42,715 nucleotides of DNA from Pseudomonas sp. LS-2 (GTDB taxonomy: Bacteria > Pseudomonadota > Gammaproteobacteria > Pseudomonadales > Pseudomonadaceae). Location: positions 415,005-457,719 of the forward strand of contig NZ_QXTJ01000039.1 in the NCBI RefSeq assembly GCF_003605735.1, in the 5' to 3' direction. Both the position numbers and the translations under genes were made by a program. This document shows, in pieces, positions 16,310 to 24,683 of the stretch; positions within the stretch are counted from its first letter, which is position 1; every line of letters begins with the position of its first letter. The notes under the pieces were generated by a model. That model did not search any database. It worked only from the letters and a program-made list of their open reading frames with translations, and was not told the DNA's origin.

Positions 16310-18709
16310 ATGAAACGCAGTCTTTCTTTCGTCGCGCTGGTCCTCCTCCTGATCATGGTCAGCGGCGCCTGGTATATCCACAGCAAACAACCCGTGCGCG
16401 ACGGCGAGATCGCGCTGACTCACCTGCATGCCCCGGTCAGCGTGCGTTATGACGAGCGCGGCGTACCCCACATCAAGGCCGAGAATCAGGACGACCTGTA
16501 TCGCGCTTTCGGCTATGTGCACGCTCAGGACCGGCTATTCCAGATGGAAATCCTGCGCAGGCTGGCGCGGGGCGAACTGGCTGAAATCCTCGGGCCGAAA
16601 CTGGTCACGACCGACAAGCTGTTTCGCAGCCTGCGGATTCGCGAGCATGCGGATCAATACGTTGCCCGCCAGGACAAGAACACCCCAGCCTGGAAAGCCC
16701 TGCAAGCCTATCTGGACGGTGTGAACCAGTACCAGGCCACTCACCCCAGACCTGTCGAGTTCGACGTACTGGGCATCGAAAAGCGGCCCTTCACGGCTGA
16801 GGACACCTTGAGCATTGGCGGTTATCTGGCCTACAGCTTCGCCGCCGCGTTTCGCACCGAACCTCTGCTGACGTATATACGCGACCAACTCGGACCGGAT
16901 TACCTGAAAGTCTTCGACCTTGACTGGCAACCGCAGGGCGCATTGGGGCAAGCACCCACCCTGAGCAGCAAGGACTGGAAAGGCCTGAGCGATCTGGCAT
17001 TGCTCAGTCAGCAGGCGCTGGAAGATGCAGGCCTTCCGCAGTTCGAGGGCAGCAATGCGTGGGCGGTCTCCGGTAGCCGCACGCAAAGCGGCAAACCCTT
17101 GCTGGCAGGCGATCCGCATATTCGTTTTTCGGTGCCTGCAGTCTGGTACGAGGCGCAGTTGTCTGCACCAGGCTTTGAGCTGTACGGCCACTTTCAGGGG
17201 CTGAATCCGTTCGCCCTGCTCGGCCATAACATGGACTTCGGCTGGAGCCTGACCATGTTCCAGAACGATGACGTGGATCTGGTCGCGGAGAAGGTGAACC
17301 CTGAGAACCCAAACCAGGTGTGGTACCACGGCGCTTGGGTCGACATGACTTCGCGTCCCGAGCAAATCAAGGTCAAAGGCGAATCACCGATCACGTTCAC
17401 CTTGCGTCAATCCCCACATGGCCCGATCGTCAATGACGTGCTGAGCGCCAGCGGCATTCAGGATCACGCCGATACACCGGTTGCGATGTGGTGGTCGTTC
17501 CTTGAATCAGAGAACCCGATCCTGCAAGGCTTCTACGAAGCCAACCGCGCCGACACGCTGGACAAGATGCGCAGCGCTGCCGAGAAGATCCAGTCCCCCG
17601 GCCTGAACGTGGTCTATGCGAACGCCAAGGGCGATATCGGCTGGTGGGCGGCGGCGCAATTGCCCAAGCGTCCGGTCGGGGTGAACCCGGCGTTCATTCT
17701 CGATGGCAGCAGCGAACAGGCGGACAAGACCGGCTTCTATCCGTTCAGCGCCAACCCGCAGGAAGAGAACCCGGCACGCGGCTTCATTGTCTCCGCTAAC
17801 TTTCAGCCGGTTTCACCCACCGGTATGGAGATTCCCGGTTACTACAACCTTGCCGAACGTGGGCGCCAGTTGAACAGGCAACTGAGCGACGACAGCGTGA
17901 AATGGAACCTTGAAAACAGCCAGGCGCTGCAACTGGGCACGCAGACTGACTATGCCGCGCAGATCCTCAAGCCGCTGATTCCCGTGTTGCGTCGGGTGAT
18001 CAGCGATCCGGAGGAGCACGATCTGATCGAGCGCCTGGCCGCCTGGAAAGGTGACTATGCGGTGGATTCGGTGGGCGCGACGCTATTCAACCAGTTCGTC
18101 TACAACCTCAGCGACCGAACGTTCCGGGACGAGCTGGGTGATGGCCTGTTCGCCACGTTGTTGTCGACGCGGGTCATCGACATGGCCTTGCCGCGTCTGG
18201 CTGCCGATGTGAACTCGCCATGGTGGAACAACCGCCATTCACCGGAGCCGGAGAGCCGCGATAACACCGTGAAGATGGCCTGGCACGCAACGGTCTCGCA
18301 CCTCAAATCGCTCTATGGGCTGAATCCTGATGAATGGGTCTGGGGTAAGGCCCATACGCTGACCCATGAGCACCCGCTGGGGCGTCAGCCACCGCTCGAC
18401 ATGCTGTTCAATATCGGCCCGTTCGCCGCGCCAGGTACCCATGAAGTGCCCAACAACCTCTCGGCGAATATCGGCAACGCGCCGTGGCCTGTGACCTATG
18501 GACCATCGACACGCCGCCTGATCGACTTCGCCGACCCGGCGCACGCGCTGGGTATCAACCCGGTCGGGCAAAGTGGGGTGTTGTTCGACAAGCACTACGC
18601 CGATCAGGCCAAAGCCTACGTCAGTGGGCAATACATGCCGGAGCGGTTCAGCGAGGGGGATGTGGCGGGGAACAGCAAGGACGTATTGAGGTTGGTGCCG
18701 GCTCACTGA
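16310..18709 (+). CDS. hacB: Penicillin-acylase-family Ntn hydrolase, HacB/QuiP-type acyl-homoserine lactone acylase
   Basis: A 799-residue exported Ntn hydrolase. The N-terminus MKRSLSFVALVLLLIMVSGA is a signal/anchor. The alpha-subunit signature VRYDERGVPHIKAENQDDLY and YVHAQDRLFQMEILRRLARG follows. Self-cleavage should occur at the Gly-Ser of PQFEGSNAWAVSGSRT, freeing Ser248 as nucleophile. Beta-subunit motifs such as GDPHIRFSVPAVWYEAQL and GHNMDFGWSLTMFQNDDVD come next. In P. aeruginosa the gene in this exact place, next to spuH, encodes HacB (PA0305), which hydrolyses long-chain acyl-homoserine lactones. The same specificity here is inferred from position and family, not shown. It is convergent with spuH across a REP. 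Confidence 0.88.
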   Translation: MKRSLSFVALVLLLIMVSGAWYIHSKQPVRDGEIALTHLHAPVSVRYDERGVPHIKAENQDDLYRAFGYVHAQDRLFQMEILRRLARGELAEILGPKLVTTDKLFRSLRIREHADQYVARQDKNTPAWKALQAYLDGVNQYQATHPRPVEFDVLGIEKRPFTAEDTLSIGGYLAYSFAAAFRTEPLLTYIRDQLGPDYLKVFDLDWQPQGALGQAPTLSSKDWKGLSDLALLSQQALEDAGLPQFEGSNAWAVSGSRTQSGKPLLAGDPHIRFSVPAVWYEAQLSAPGFELYGHFQGLNPFALLGHNMDFGWSLTMFQNDDVDLVAEKVNPENPNQVWYHGAWVDMTSRPEQIKVKGESPITFTLRQSPHGPIVNDVLSASGIQDHADTPVAMWWSFLESENPILQGFYEANRADTLDKMRSAAEKIQSPGLNVVYANAKGDIGWWAAAQLPKRPVGVNPAFILDGSSEQADKTGFYPFSANPQEENPARGFIVSANFQPVSPTGMEIPGYYNLAERGRQLNRQLSDDSVKWNLENSQALQLGTQTDYAAQILKPLIPVLRRVISDPEEHDLIERLAAWKGDYAVDSVGATLFNQFVYNLSDRTFRDELGDGLFATLLSTRVIDMALPRLAADVNSPWWNNRHSPEPESRDNTVKMAWHATVSHLKSLYGLNPDEWVWGKAHTLTHEHPLGRQPPLDMLFNIGPFAAPGTHEVPNNLSANIGNAPWPVTYGPSTRRLIDFADPAHALGINPVGQSGVLFDKHYADQAKAYVSGQYMPERFSEGDVAGNSKDVLRLVPAH

Positions 18710-18745
18710 CACTGCGGCTCATCGCTTTTGATTCTGGCCGCAGGC

Positions 18746-18878
18746 CGTGGGAGCGCGACTTGTCCGCGATCTGCCGGGAACCGGCAGTAAAACCAGGCAT
18801 CTTGTCGTGGCATAAGCACCGCATCCGCAGGGTAGACTGCCGGTTCCCGGCAGATCGTCGGCAAGCCGCACTCCCACG
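18746..18878. repeat. REP/REPIN element, family C
   Basis: Arms CGTGGGAGCGCGACTTGTCC...GATCTGCCGG and CCGGCAGATCGTCGGCAAGC...CTCCCAC, with an inner pair GGAACCGGCAGT / ACTGCCGGTTCC. It lies between the convergent hacB and spuH genes. It shares sequence with the 3699-3830 element, including the outside flank GATTCTGGCC. Confidence 0.82.
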
Positions 18879-18945
18879 CCCTCCGGGCAGAAACAAACGA
18901 TCTCGCTCATGAATCATGGGCGCGACCATTGGTGTTATCAGGACA

Positions 18946-19836
18946 TCAAACCGGCTCGACCACCTGAGCACGACGCACATCCGGCTGTTTCCAGCCCTCC
19001 GCCGCCGCTTCCTCGATCGCTTGCTGAATCGCGCGCTTGCGGTTGTTTTCAGCGCGGCGGCTGAAGAACCACACCAAGAAGGTCGCAATCGATACCGCCA
19101 GCAGAATCAGACTGGCAATCGCGTTGATCTCAGGCTTAACGCCCAGACGCACCGCCGAGAACACTTCCATCGGCAGGGTCGTAGAACCCGGACCGGAAAC
19201 GAAACTCGCCAGTACCAGGTCATCCAGCGACAGCGCAAACGACATCATCGCGCCCGCTGCCAGCGACGGCGCGATCATCGGGATGGTGATCAGGAAGAAC
19301 ACCTTCCACGGCCGCGCACCCAGGTCCATGGCCGCTTCTTCGATAGACATGTCCAGCTCACGCAGACGCGCCGACACCACCACCGCCACATACGCCGCGC
19401 AGAACGTGGTGTGCGCGATCCAGATGGTGACGATGCCGCGCTCCTGCGGCCAGCCGATCAGTTGCGCCATCGCCACGAACAGCAGCAACAGCGACAGACC
19501 GGTGATCACCTCAGGCATGACCAGAGGCGCGGTGACCAAGCCACCAAAGAACGTCTTGCCCTTGAAGCGGGTGATGCGCGTCAGTACGAACGCCGCCATG
19601 GTCCCCAGCGCAACAGCGGCGACCGAGGTGTAGAGGGCGATTTCCAGCGAACGCATCACGGCGCTCATCAGTTGGGTGTTGTCGAGCAGGCCGACGTACC
19701 ACTTCACCGACCAGCCGCCCCAGACCGTCACCAGCTTGGAGGCGTTGAACGAGTAGATCACCAGAATGACCATGGGCGCATAGATGAAGATCAGGCCCAG
19801 TACCAACATCAGGTTCGAGAATCGGAAGCCTCTCAT
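18946..19836 (-). CDS. spuH: SpuH, polyamine ABC transporter permease
   Basis: A 296-residue inner-membrane permease of the PotC/PotI type, the second half of the polyamine channel. It has six hydrophobic segments starting with LMLVLGLIFIYAPMVILVIY. The EAA-type loop that contacts the ATPase is visible as MDLGARPWKVFFLITIPMIA (about residues 171-190). The ATG overlaps the spuG stop (ATGA at 19833-19836), so translation is coupled. It is the last gene of the spu operon and is convergent with hacB. Length and motifs are ordinary. Confidence 0.95.
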   Translation of the reverse strand: MRGFRFSNLMLVLGLIFIYAPMVILVIYSFNASKLVTVWGGWSVKWYVGLLDNTQLMSAVMRSLEIALYTSVAAVALGTMAAFVLTRITRFKGKTFFGGLVTAPLVMPEVITGLSLLLLFVAMAQLIGWPQERGIVTIWIAHTTFCAAYVAVVVSARLRELDMSIEEAAMDLGARPWKVFFLITIPMIAPSLAAGAMMSFALSLDDLVLASFVSGPGSTTLPMEVFSAVRLGVKPEINAIASLILLAVSIATFLVWFFSRRAENNRKRAIQQAIEEAAAEGWKQPDVRRAQVVEPV

Positions 19837-20753
19837 GCCTTGCCCTCCAGTTCTTTAGCCTGGCTACGGTTGAACAGAATGATCGGCACGATGAGGATCA
19901 ACAGCATCACTACCGCCAGCGAAGACGCCACCGGCCAGTCGCGGTTGTTGAAGAACTCTTGCCACAGGACTTTACCGATCATCAGCGTCTCGGGGCCGCC
20001 CAGCAATTCAGGGATGACGAACTCGCCCACCACCGGAATGAACACCAGCATGCAACCGGCGATGATGCCGTTCTTGGACAGCGGCACGGTGATCTTCCAG
20101 AAGCTGTTGAAGGTGCTCGAACCCAGATCCGAAGCCGCTTCCAGCAGACTCTGGTCGTGTTTCACCAGGTTGGCGTACAGCGGCAGGATCATGAACGGCA
20201 GGTACGAATAGACCACGCCGATGTACACCGCAAGGTTAGTGTTGAGGATTTGCAAAGGCTCGCTGATGACGCCCAGCCACATCAGGAAGGCGTTGAGTAG
20301 ACCGTTGTTGCTGAGAATGCCCATCCACGCGTAAACCCGGATCAGGATCGCGGTCCAGGTGGGCATCATGATCAGCAGCAACAGCACCGTCTGCATTTCC
20401 TTGCGGGCGATGGAGATGCCGTAGGCCATCGGATAGCCGATCAACAGGCACAGCAGGGTGCTGAAGAAGGCCATCTTCAACGAACCCAGGTACGCCGAGA
20501 TATACAGATCGTCGCCGGTCAGCAACGCGTAGTTGGCGAAGTTGAGCACGATGTCGAGCTTCTGCTCGGCGTAGGAGAAGATTTCGGTGTACGGCGGAAT
20601 CGCGACGTCGGCTTCAGCGAAGCTGATCTTGATGACGATTAGAAACGGCAGCGCGAAGAACAGGAACAGCCACAGGAACGGAACTCCGATGACAGCTTGA
20701 CGGCCATTGGGCGTTATTCGATTAAGGGCTCGTTTTATTTTTCGAATTTTCAT
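19833..20753 (-). CDS. spuG: SpuG, polyamine ABC transporter permease
   Basis: A 306-residue PotB/PotH-type permease, partner of SpuH. It starts MKIRKIKRALNRITPNGR, then a strong first membrane segment (VIGVPFLWLFLFFALPFLIV). The EAA loop reads AASDLGSSTFNSFWKITVPL. The start is fixed by the ATGA overlap with the spuF stop at 20750-20753; an upstream in-frame start at 20786 lies inside spuF and is not favoured. With SpuF and SpuH it forms the membrane part of the putrescine/spermidine importer fed by SpuD and SpuE. Confidence 0.95.
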   Translation of the reverse strand: MKIRKIKRALNRITPNGRQAVIGVPFLWLFLFFALPFLIVIKISFAEADVAIPPYTEIFSYAEQKLDIVLNFANYALLTGDDLYISAYLGSLKMAFFSTLLCLLIGYPMAYGISIARKEMQTVLLLLIMMPTWTAILIRVYAWMGILSNNGLLNAFLMWLGVISEPLQILNTNLAVYIGVVYSYLPFMILPLYANLVKHDQSLLEAASDLGSSTFNSFWKITVPLSKNGIIAGCMLVFIPVVGEFVIPELLGGPETLMIGKVLWQEFFNNRDWPVASSLAVVMLLILIVPIILFNRSQAKELEGKA

Positions 20754-21892
20754 GACCGCAGTACCACGCCGCTGTCGTCTTCCCACCAGACGAACACTTC
20801 GTCATCCCAGGTTGGCCGTGCGCCACGGCGTTCGGCGTTGGCGACGAACGACTGAACCAGCTTGCCGCAGGCCAGTTGCACGTAGAACACCGAGTGACCG
20901 CCCAGATAGGCGATGTCGTGGACCTTGCCGCGCGACCAGTTGTATTCGTAGGTCGGCTGCTCGGTGGTGATGAGCAGTTTTTCCGGGCGAATGGCGTAGG
21001 TGATGTGCTTGTCCTCCACCGAGGTGCTGACGCCGTGGCCGACGTAGATGTTGCGCTCAAGCTCGGGGCTGCGGATCAGCGCGTGGCCTTCCATGTCCTC
21101 GATGACTTCGCCGTCGAACAGGTTGACGTTGCCGATGAATTCACAGACCAGGCGGCTGGTCGGCGTTTCATAGATGTCCACCGGACTGCCGATCTGGGCG
21201 ATCCAGCCCAGGTGCATGATCGCGATGCGCTGGGCCATGGTCATGGCCTCTTCCTGGTCATGGGTCACCATCACGCAGGTCACGCCGACGCGCTCGATGA
21301 TTTCCACCAGTTCCAGCTGCATCTGCGAACGCAGCTTCTTGTCCAGTGCGCCCATCGGTTCGTCGAGCAGCAGCAGCTTGGGCTTCTTGGCGAGCGAGCG
21401 GGCCAGGGCCACACGCTGACGCTGTCCGCCGGACAGTTGGTGCGGCTTGCGCTTGGCGTACTGGGTCATTTGCACCAGCTTGAGCATCTCGCCCACGCGG
21501 GCGTCGATCTCGGCCCTGGGCAGCTTGTCCTGTTGCAGCCCGAAGGCGATGTTCTGCGCCACGGTCATGTGCGGGAACAGCGCGTAGGACTGGAACATCA
21601 TGTTGATCGGACGCTCGTAAGGCGGCATGTCAGTGATGTCGACGCCGTCGAGAAAAATTCGCCCCTCGGTCGGTCTCTCGAAGCCGGCCAGCATGCGCAG
21701 AAGCGTGGACTTCCCTGAGCCTGAACCGCCAAGCAAGGCGAAGATTTCGCCTTTGTTGATCTGCAGAGACACATCGTCCACAGCAACCGTCTCATCGAAC
21801 TTCTTCGTGACCCGATCGATTTTGACCAGCACCTGTTTAGGTTGCTGACCACCCTCAAGGGCTTTTTTGTAGGCGCCGGAGGCAACTGCCAT
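20750..21892 (-). CDS. spuF: SpuF, polyamine ABC transporter ATPase
   Basis: A 380-residue PotG-type ATPase. It shows Walker A GGSGSGKST at residues 55-63, Q-loop FQSYALFPHMTVAQN, signature LSGGQRQRVALARSL, Walker B KLLLLDEPMGALDKK and switch VTHDQEEAM. A C-terminal TOBE domain follows. A ribosome site GGGAG eight bases before the ATG at 21892 (MAVASGAYKKALEG) supports this start over a TTG five codons upstream. It is coupled to spuG by ATGA. A hairpin (21916-21940) lies between it and spuE. Confidence 0.95.
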   Translation of the reverse strand: MAVASGAYKKALEGGQQPKQVLVKIDRVTKKFDETVAVDDVSLQINKGEIFALLGGSGSGKSTLLRMLAGFERPTEGRIFLDGVDITDMPPYERPINMMFQSYALFPHMTVAQNIAFGLQQDKLPRAEIDARVGEMLKLVQMTQYAKRKPHQLSGGQRQRVALARSLAKKPKLLLLDEPMGALDKKLRSQMQLELVEIIERVGVTCVMVTHDQEEAMTMAQRIAIMHLGWIAQIGSPVDIYETPTSRLVCEFIGNVNLFDGEVIEDMEGHALIRSPELERNIYVGHGVSTSVEDKHITYAIRPEKLLITTEQPTYEYNWSRGKVHDIAYLGGHSVFYVQLACGKLVQSFVANAERRGARPTWDDEVFVWWEDDSGVVLRS

Positions 21893-21915
21893 GGGTGAAA
21901 CTCCCAACTGTTTTT

Positions 21916-21940
21916 GCGCCCGGCCAATACGGCCGGGCGC
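21916..21940. other. Intercistronic hairpin spuE/spuF
   Basis: A perfect 10-bp stem GCGCCCGGCC / GGCCGGGCGC with a 5-base loop. It lies directly after the spuE stop and before the spuF ribosome site. On the transcript strand it is followed by A's rather than U's, so it is more likely an mRNA-stability hairpin than a terminator. Confidence 0.75.
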
Positions 21941-21947
21941 CAGGTCT

Positions 21948-23042
21948 TTATTTACCGGTTTTGATCTTGGTCCAGCTGCGCGTCATCACACGCTGAATTT
22001 TCGGTGGCAACTCGGAGTTGACGTACAGGCGCTCCTGCACTTCTTTCGAGGGGTAAACCGATTCGTCGTTGCGAATGTCCTGATCCATCAGCTCGCCCGA
22101 CGCCGGGTTCGGGTTGGCGTAGCCCACTTCATCGCTGACCTTGGCGATCACGTCCGGCTTGAGGATGTAGTTGATGAATGCGTGAGCGGCTTTTACGTCA
22201 GGTGCGTCAGCCGGAATCGCCAGCATGTCGAACCACAGGTTGCCGCCCTCTTTCGGGATCGAGTAGGCGATGTTCACGCCTTTGCCGGCTTCTTCGGCGC
22301 GAGCCTTGGCCTGAAACACGTCGCCGGAGAAACCGGCCGCGATGCAGATGTCGCCATTGGCGAGATCCGTGATGTATTTCGACGAGTTGAAGTAGGTCAC
22401 GTACGGGCGGACTTTGAGCAACTTGGCTTCGGCGGCCTTGTAGTCTTTCTCGTCGGTGCTGTTGGGGTTCAGGCCCATGTAATTCAGCACCGCCGGCATC
22501 ATTTCGTCCGCCGAGTCGAGGAAGGCGACGCCACACTTCTGCAGCTTCTTGATGTTCTCGGGTTCGAACAGCACGGCCCACGAATCGATCGTGTCGACAC
22601 CCAGCACTTGTTTGATCTTGTCGACGTTGTAACCAATGCCGTTGGTGCCCCACAGATAAGGGACAGCATACTGGTTGCCTGGATCGTTCTTCTCCAGACG
22701 CTTCATCAGTTCGGGATCGAGGTTGGAATAGTTGGGGAGTTGCGACTTGTCGAGTTTCTGGAACGCACCGGCCTTGATCTGTTTGCCAAGGAAGTGGTTG
22801 GACGGCACGACCACGTCATACCCGGTGTGACCGGCCAGCAGCTTGCCTTCCAGCGTTTCGTTGGAGTCGAAGACGTCGTACTTGGTCTTGATCCCTGTGG
22901 TGGACGTGAAGTCCTCCAGCGTCGTGGTGCCGATGTAATCGGACCAGTTATAAATGCGGACGGTGGAGTCCGCGTAAGCACCGGCGGCGAGCGTCAGGCC
23001 GGCGCCCAGCAGCAAGCCTTTGGAAAATAAAGAAATAGACAC
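21948..23042 (-). CDS. spuE: SpuE, periplasmic spermidine-binding protein
   Basis: A 364-residue periplasmic binding protein of the PotF/PotD family. The N-terminus MSISLFSKGLLLGAGLTLAA ends in a signal-peptide cut after AYA. The mature protein starts DSTVRIYNWSDYIG, the family signature that places two ligand-contacting aromatic/acidic residues at the binding site. Further motifs: VFDSNETLEGKLLAGHTGYD and YLWGTNGIGYNVDKI. It is closely related to SpuD over its whole length. In P. aeruginosa SpuE binds spermidine and SpuD putrescine; order in the operon supports the same labels here, but specificity cannot be separated from sequence alone. Confidence 0.92.
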   Translation of the reverse strand: MSISLFSKGLLLGAGLTLAAGAYADSTVRIYNWSDYIGTTTLEDFTSTTGIKTKYDVFDSNETLEGKLLAGHTGYDVVVPSNHFLGKQIKAGAFQKLDKSQLPNYSNLDPELMKRLEKNDPGNQYAVPYLWGTNGIGYNVDKIKQVLGVDTIDSWAVLFEPENIKKLQKCGVAFLDSADEMMPAVLNYMGLNPNSTDEKDYKAAEAKLLKVRPYVTYFNSSKYITDLANGDICIAAGFSGDVFQAKARAEEAGKGVNIAYSIPKEGGNLWFDMLAIPADAPDVKAAHAFINYILKPDVIAKVSDEVGYANPNPASGELMDQDIRNDESVYPSKEVQERLYVNSELPPKIQRVMTRSWTKIKTGK

Positions 23043-23188
23043 GTTTGCAGTCCTTTTTCAGTAGGTGGGCCTGTTGCCCGTGCCGACGACAGTAACCACT
23101 GCCTGTGACAAATCCGGCGCGCAACTTACCTTCGATAAACCCTTCTCGCAAAAATAATTTTCGTTATTGCTGCCCCGACACTCCAGGC

Positions 23189-23276
23189 TGTAGGAGCGCG
23201 CTTGCCCGCGATTGCGGTGTGTCAGCGACAGATCTGGCACATGCAGATCGCAATCGCGGGCAAGCGCGCTCCTACA
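23189..23276. repeat. REP/REPIN palindrome, family B, between spuD and spuE
   Basis: Near-perfect arms TGTAGGAGCGCGCTTGCCCG...CGATTGC and GCAATCGCGGGCAAGCGCGC...TCCTACA, with inner CAGATCT-like dyads. It sits inside the spu operon in the spuD-spuE gap. Confidence 0.9.
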
Positions 23277-23286
23277 GAGGTACTGC

Positions 23287-23308
23287 GCGTGCTGTCGAGA
23301 CAGCACGC
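23287..23308. other. Perfect palindrome directly after spuD
   Basis: GCGTGCTGTC-GA-GACAGCACGC is a 22-bp perfect palindrome starting 8 bases beyond the spuD stop. With the neighbouring REP it would form two stable hairpins in the spuD-spuE mRNA. Confidence 0.75.
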
Positions 23309-23315
23309 TACAGGC

Positions 23316-24413
23316 TTACTTGCCCGACTTGATGTTGGTCCAGCTGCGGGTCATGAGGCGCTGAGTCGCTGCCGGCAAGTCGGCAATCGCGTACAACTTG
23401 GCCAGAACGTCTGCTGGCGGATAAACGCCTGGATCAGAGGTGATGTCCTTGTCGACGAACTCGGTCGCGGCCTTGTTACCGTTCGGGAAGTGAACGGCGT
23501 TGGTGATTTCGGCCATGACTTTAGGCTGCAGCAGGAAGTTCATGAACTTGTAGGCGCCTTCGACGTTTTCTGCGTCTTTCGGAATGGCGACCATGTCGTA
23601 GAAACTGCCAGCACCTTCTTTCGGAATGTTGTAGCTGACCTTGACCTTGCCGCCCGCTTCTTCAGCACGCGCCTTGGCCTGGTACACGTCACCCGAGTAA
23701 CCCACGGCTACGCAGATGTTGCCGTTGGCCAGGTCCGAGATGTACTTGGAAGAGTGGAAGTAGGTGACCGAAGGACGGATCTTCTTGAACAGGTCTTCGG
23801 CTTTCTGGATGTCTTCTTTCTTCTGGCTGTCGGTTGGCAGACCCAGGTAATGCAGCGCGACTGGCAGCATTTCAGTTGGCGAATCGAGGAAGCTCACGCC
23901 ACAGGCTTTCAGCTTGGCAGCGTTTTCGGGCTTGAACAGCAGGTCCCAGGAATTGACCGGCGCATCGGCACCCAGTGCAGCCTTGACCTTGTCCGGGTTG
24001 AAACCGATTCCGATCGAACCCCACATGTATGGGAAGGCGTGTTTGTTGTCCGGGTCGCTGATCGACACGGCTTTCAACAAGGCAGGGTCCAGGTTTTTGT
24101 AGTCAGGCAGCTTGGACTTGTCCAGCTCCTGATAAACACCGGCCTTGATCTGTTTGGCCAGGAAGTTGTTCGACGGGACGACGATGTCGTAGCCGGACTT
24201 GCCAGCCAGCAATTTGGCTTCCAGGGTCTCGTTGCTGTCGAAGACGTCGTACACCACTTTGATGCCCGATTCTTTTTCGAAATCGGCAATGGTGTTAGGT
24301 GCGATGTAATCGGACCAATTGTAGACGTGCAAAACTTTGTCATCGGCGTGAGCTGCTGCGGCCACTGCGCCCATGAGGGACATGGCGAGGAGGGTTTTGC
24401 CAAATTTCTTCAT
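23316..24413 (-). CDS. spuD: SpuD, periplasmic putrescine-binding protein
   Basis: A 365-residue periplasmic polyamine-binding protein. Its signal peptide starts MKKFGKTLLAMSLMGAVAAA and ends at AHA; the mature protein begins DDKVLHVYNWSDYIAPN. Conserved blocks include VYDVFDSNETLEAKLLAGKS, YMWGSIGIGFNPDKV and the C-terminal LMTRSWTNIKSGK. The last matches SpuE almost exactly and points to a duplication. It delivers putrescine to SpuFGH. The label relies on operon position as in P. aeruginosa. REP elements lie on both sides of the gene. Confidence 0.92.
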   Translation of the reverse strand: MKKFGKTLLAMSLMGAVAAAAHADDKVLHVYNWSDYIAPNTIADFEKESGIKVVYDVFDSNETLEAKLLAGKSGYDIVVPSNNFLAKQIKAGVYQELDKSKLPDYKNLDPALLKAVSISDPDNKHAFPYMWGSIGIGFNPDKVKAALGADAPVNSWDLLFKPENAAKLKACGVSFLDSPTEMLPVALHYLGLPTDSQKKEDIQKAEDLFKKIRPSVTYFHSSKYISDLANGNICVAVGYSGDVYQAKARAEEAGGKVKVSYNIPKEGAGSFYDMVAIPKDAENVEGAYKFMNFLLQPKVMAEITNAVHFPNGNKAATEFVDKDITSDPGVYPPADVLAKLYAIADLPAATQRLMTRSWTNIKSGK

Positions 24414-24593
24414 TCGTACAGCTCCAATGTTTTATGTTAGCGGCGACTAAAACAACCGTTAGTCTGGCAATTTCCTGGGCGGGCTTACAAGCAGAGCGGC
24501 CTGCCTTATTGCATAACTTTCAAAGATTTCATCTGCACGCAAATACCCTCGCCCTCCGAACCCTCATCCGTCGACCTGGATGAACACCGTCCC

Positions 24594-24676
24594 TGTAGCA
24601 GTCCGGCCGGGCGGCGTTCCGTTTGCCGGCGGTGACGTTCTTGACACCGCTACCGCCGGCAAGCCGTGCTGCTACA
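24594..24676. repeat. REP/REPIN palindrome, family A (expanded copy), between spuC and spuD
   Basis: Arms TGTAGCAGTCCGGC... and CGGCAAGCCGTGCTGCTACA. The left arm carries an extra ~15-base stretch (GGGCGGCGTTCCGTT) not seen in the other family-A copies, so the stem is imperfect. Confidence 0.8.
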
Positions 24677-24683
24677 GAGGGTT

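Noticed and set aside
23230..23250. TGGCAC-containing sigma54-like sequence in the spuD-spuE gap
   Set aside because: The GG-N10-GC spacing fails and the sequence is part of a REP.
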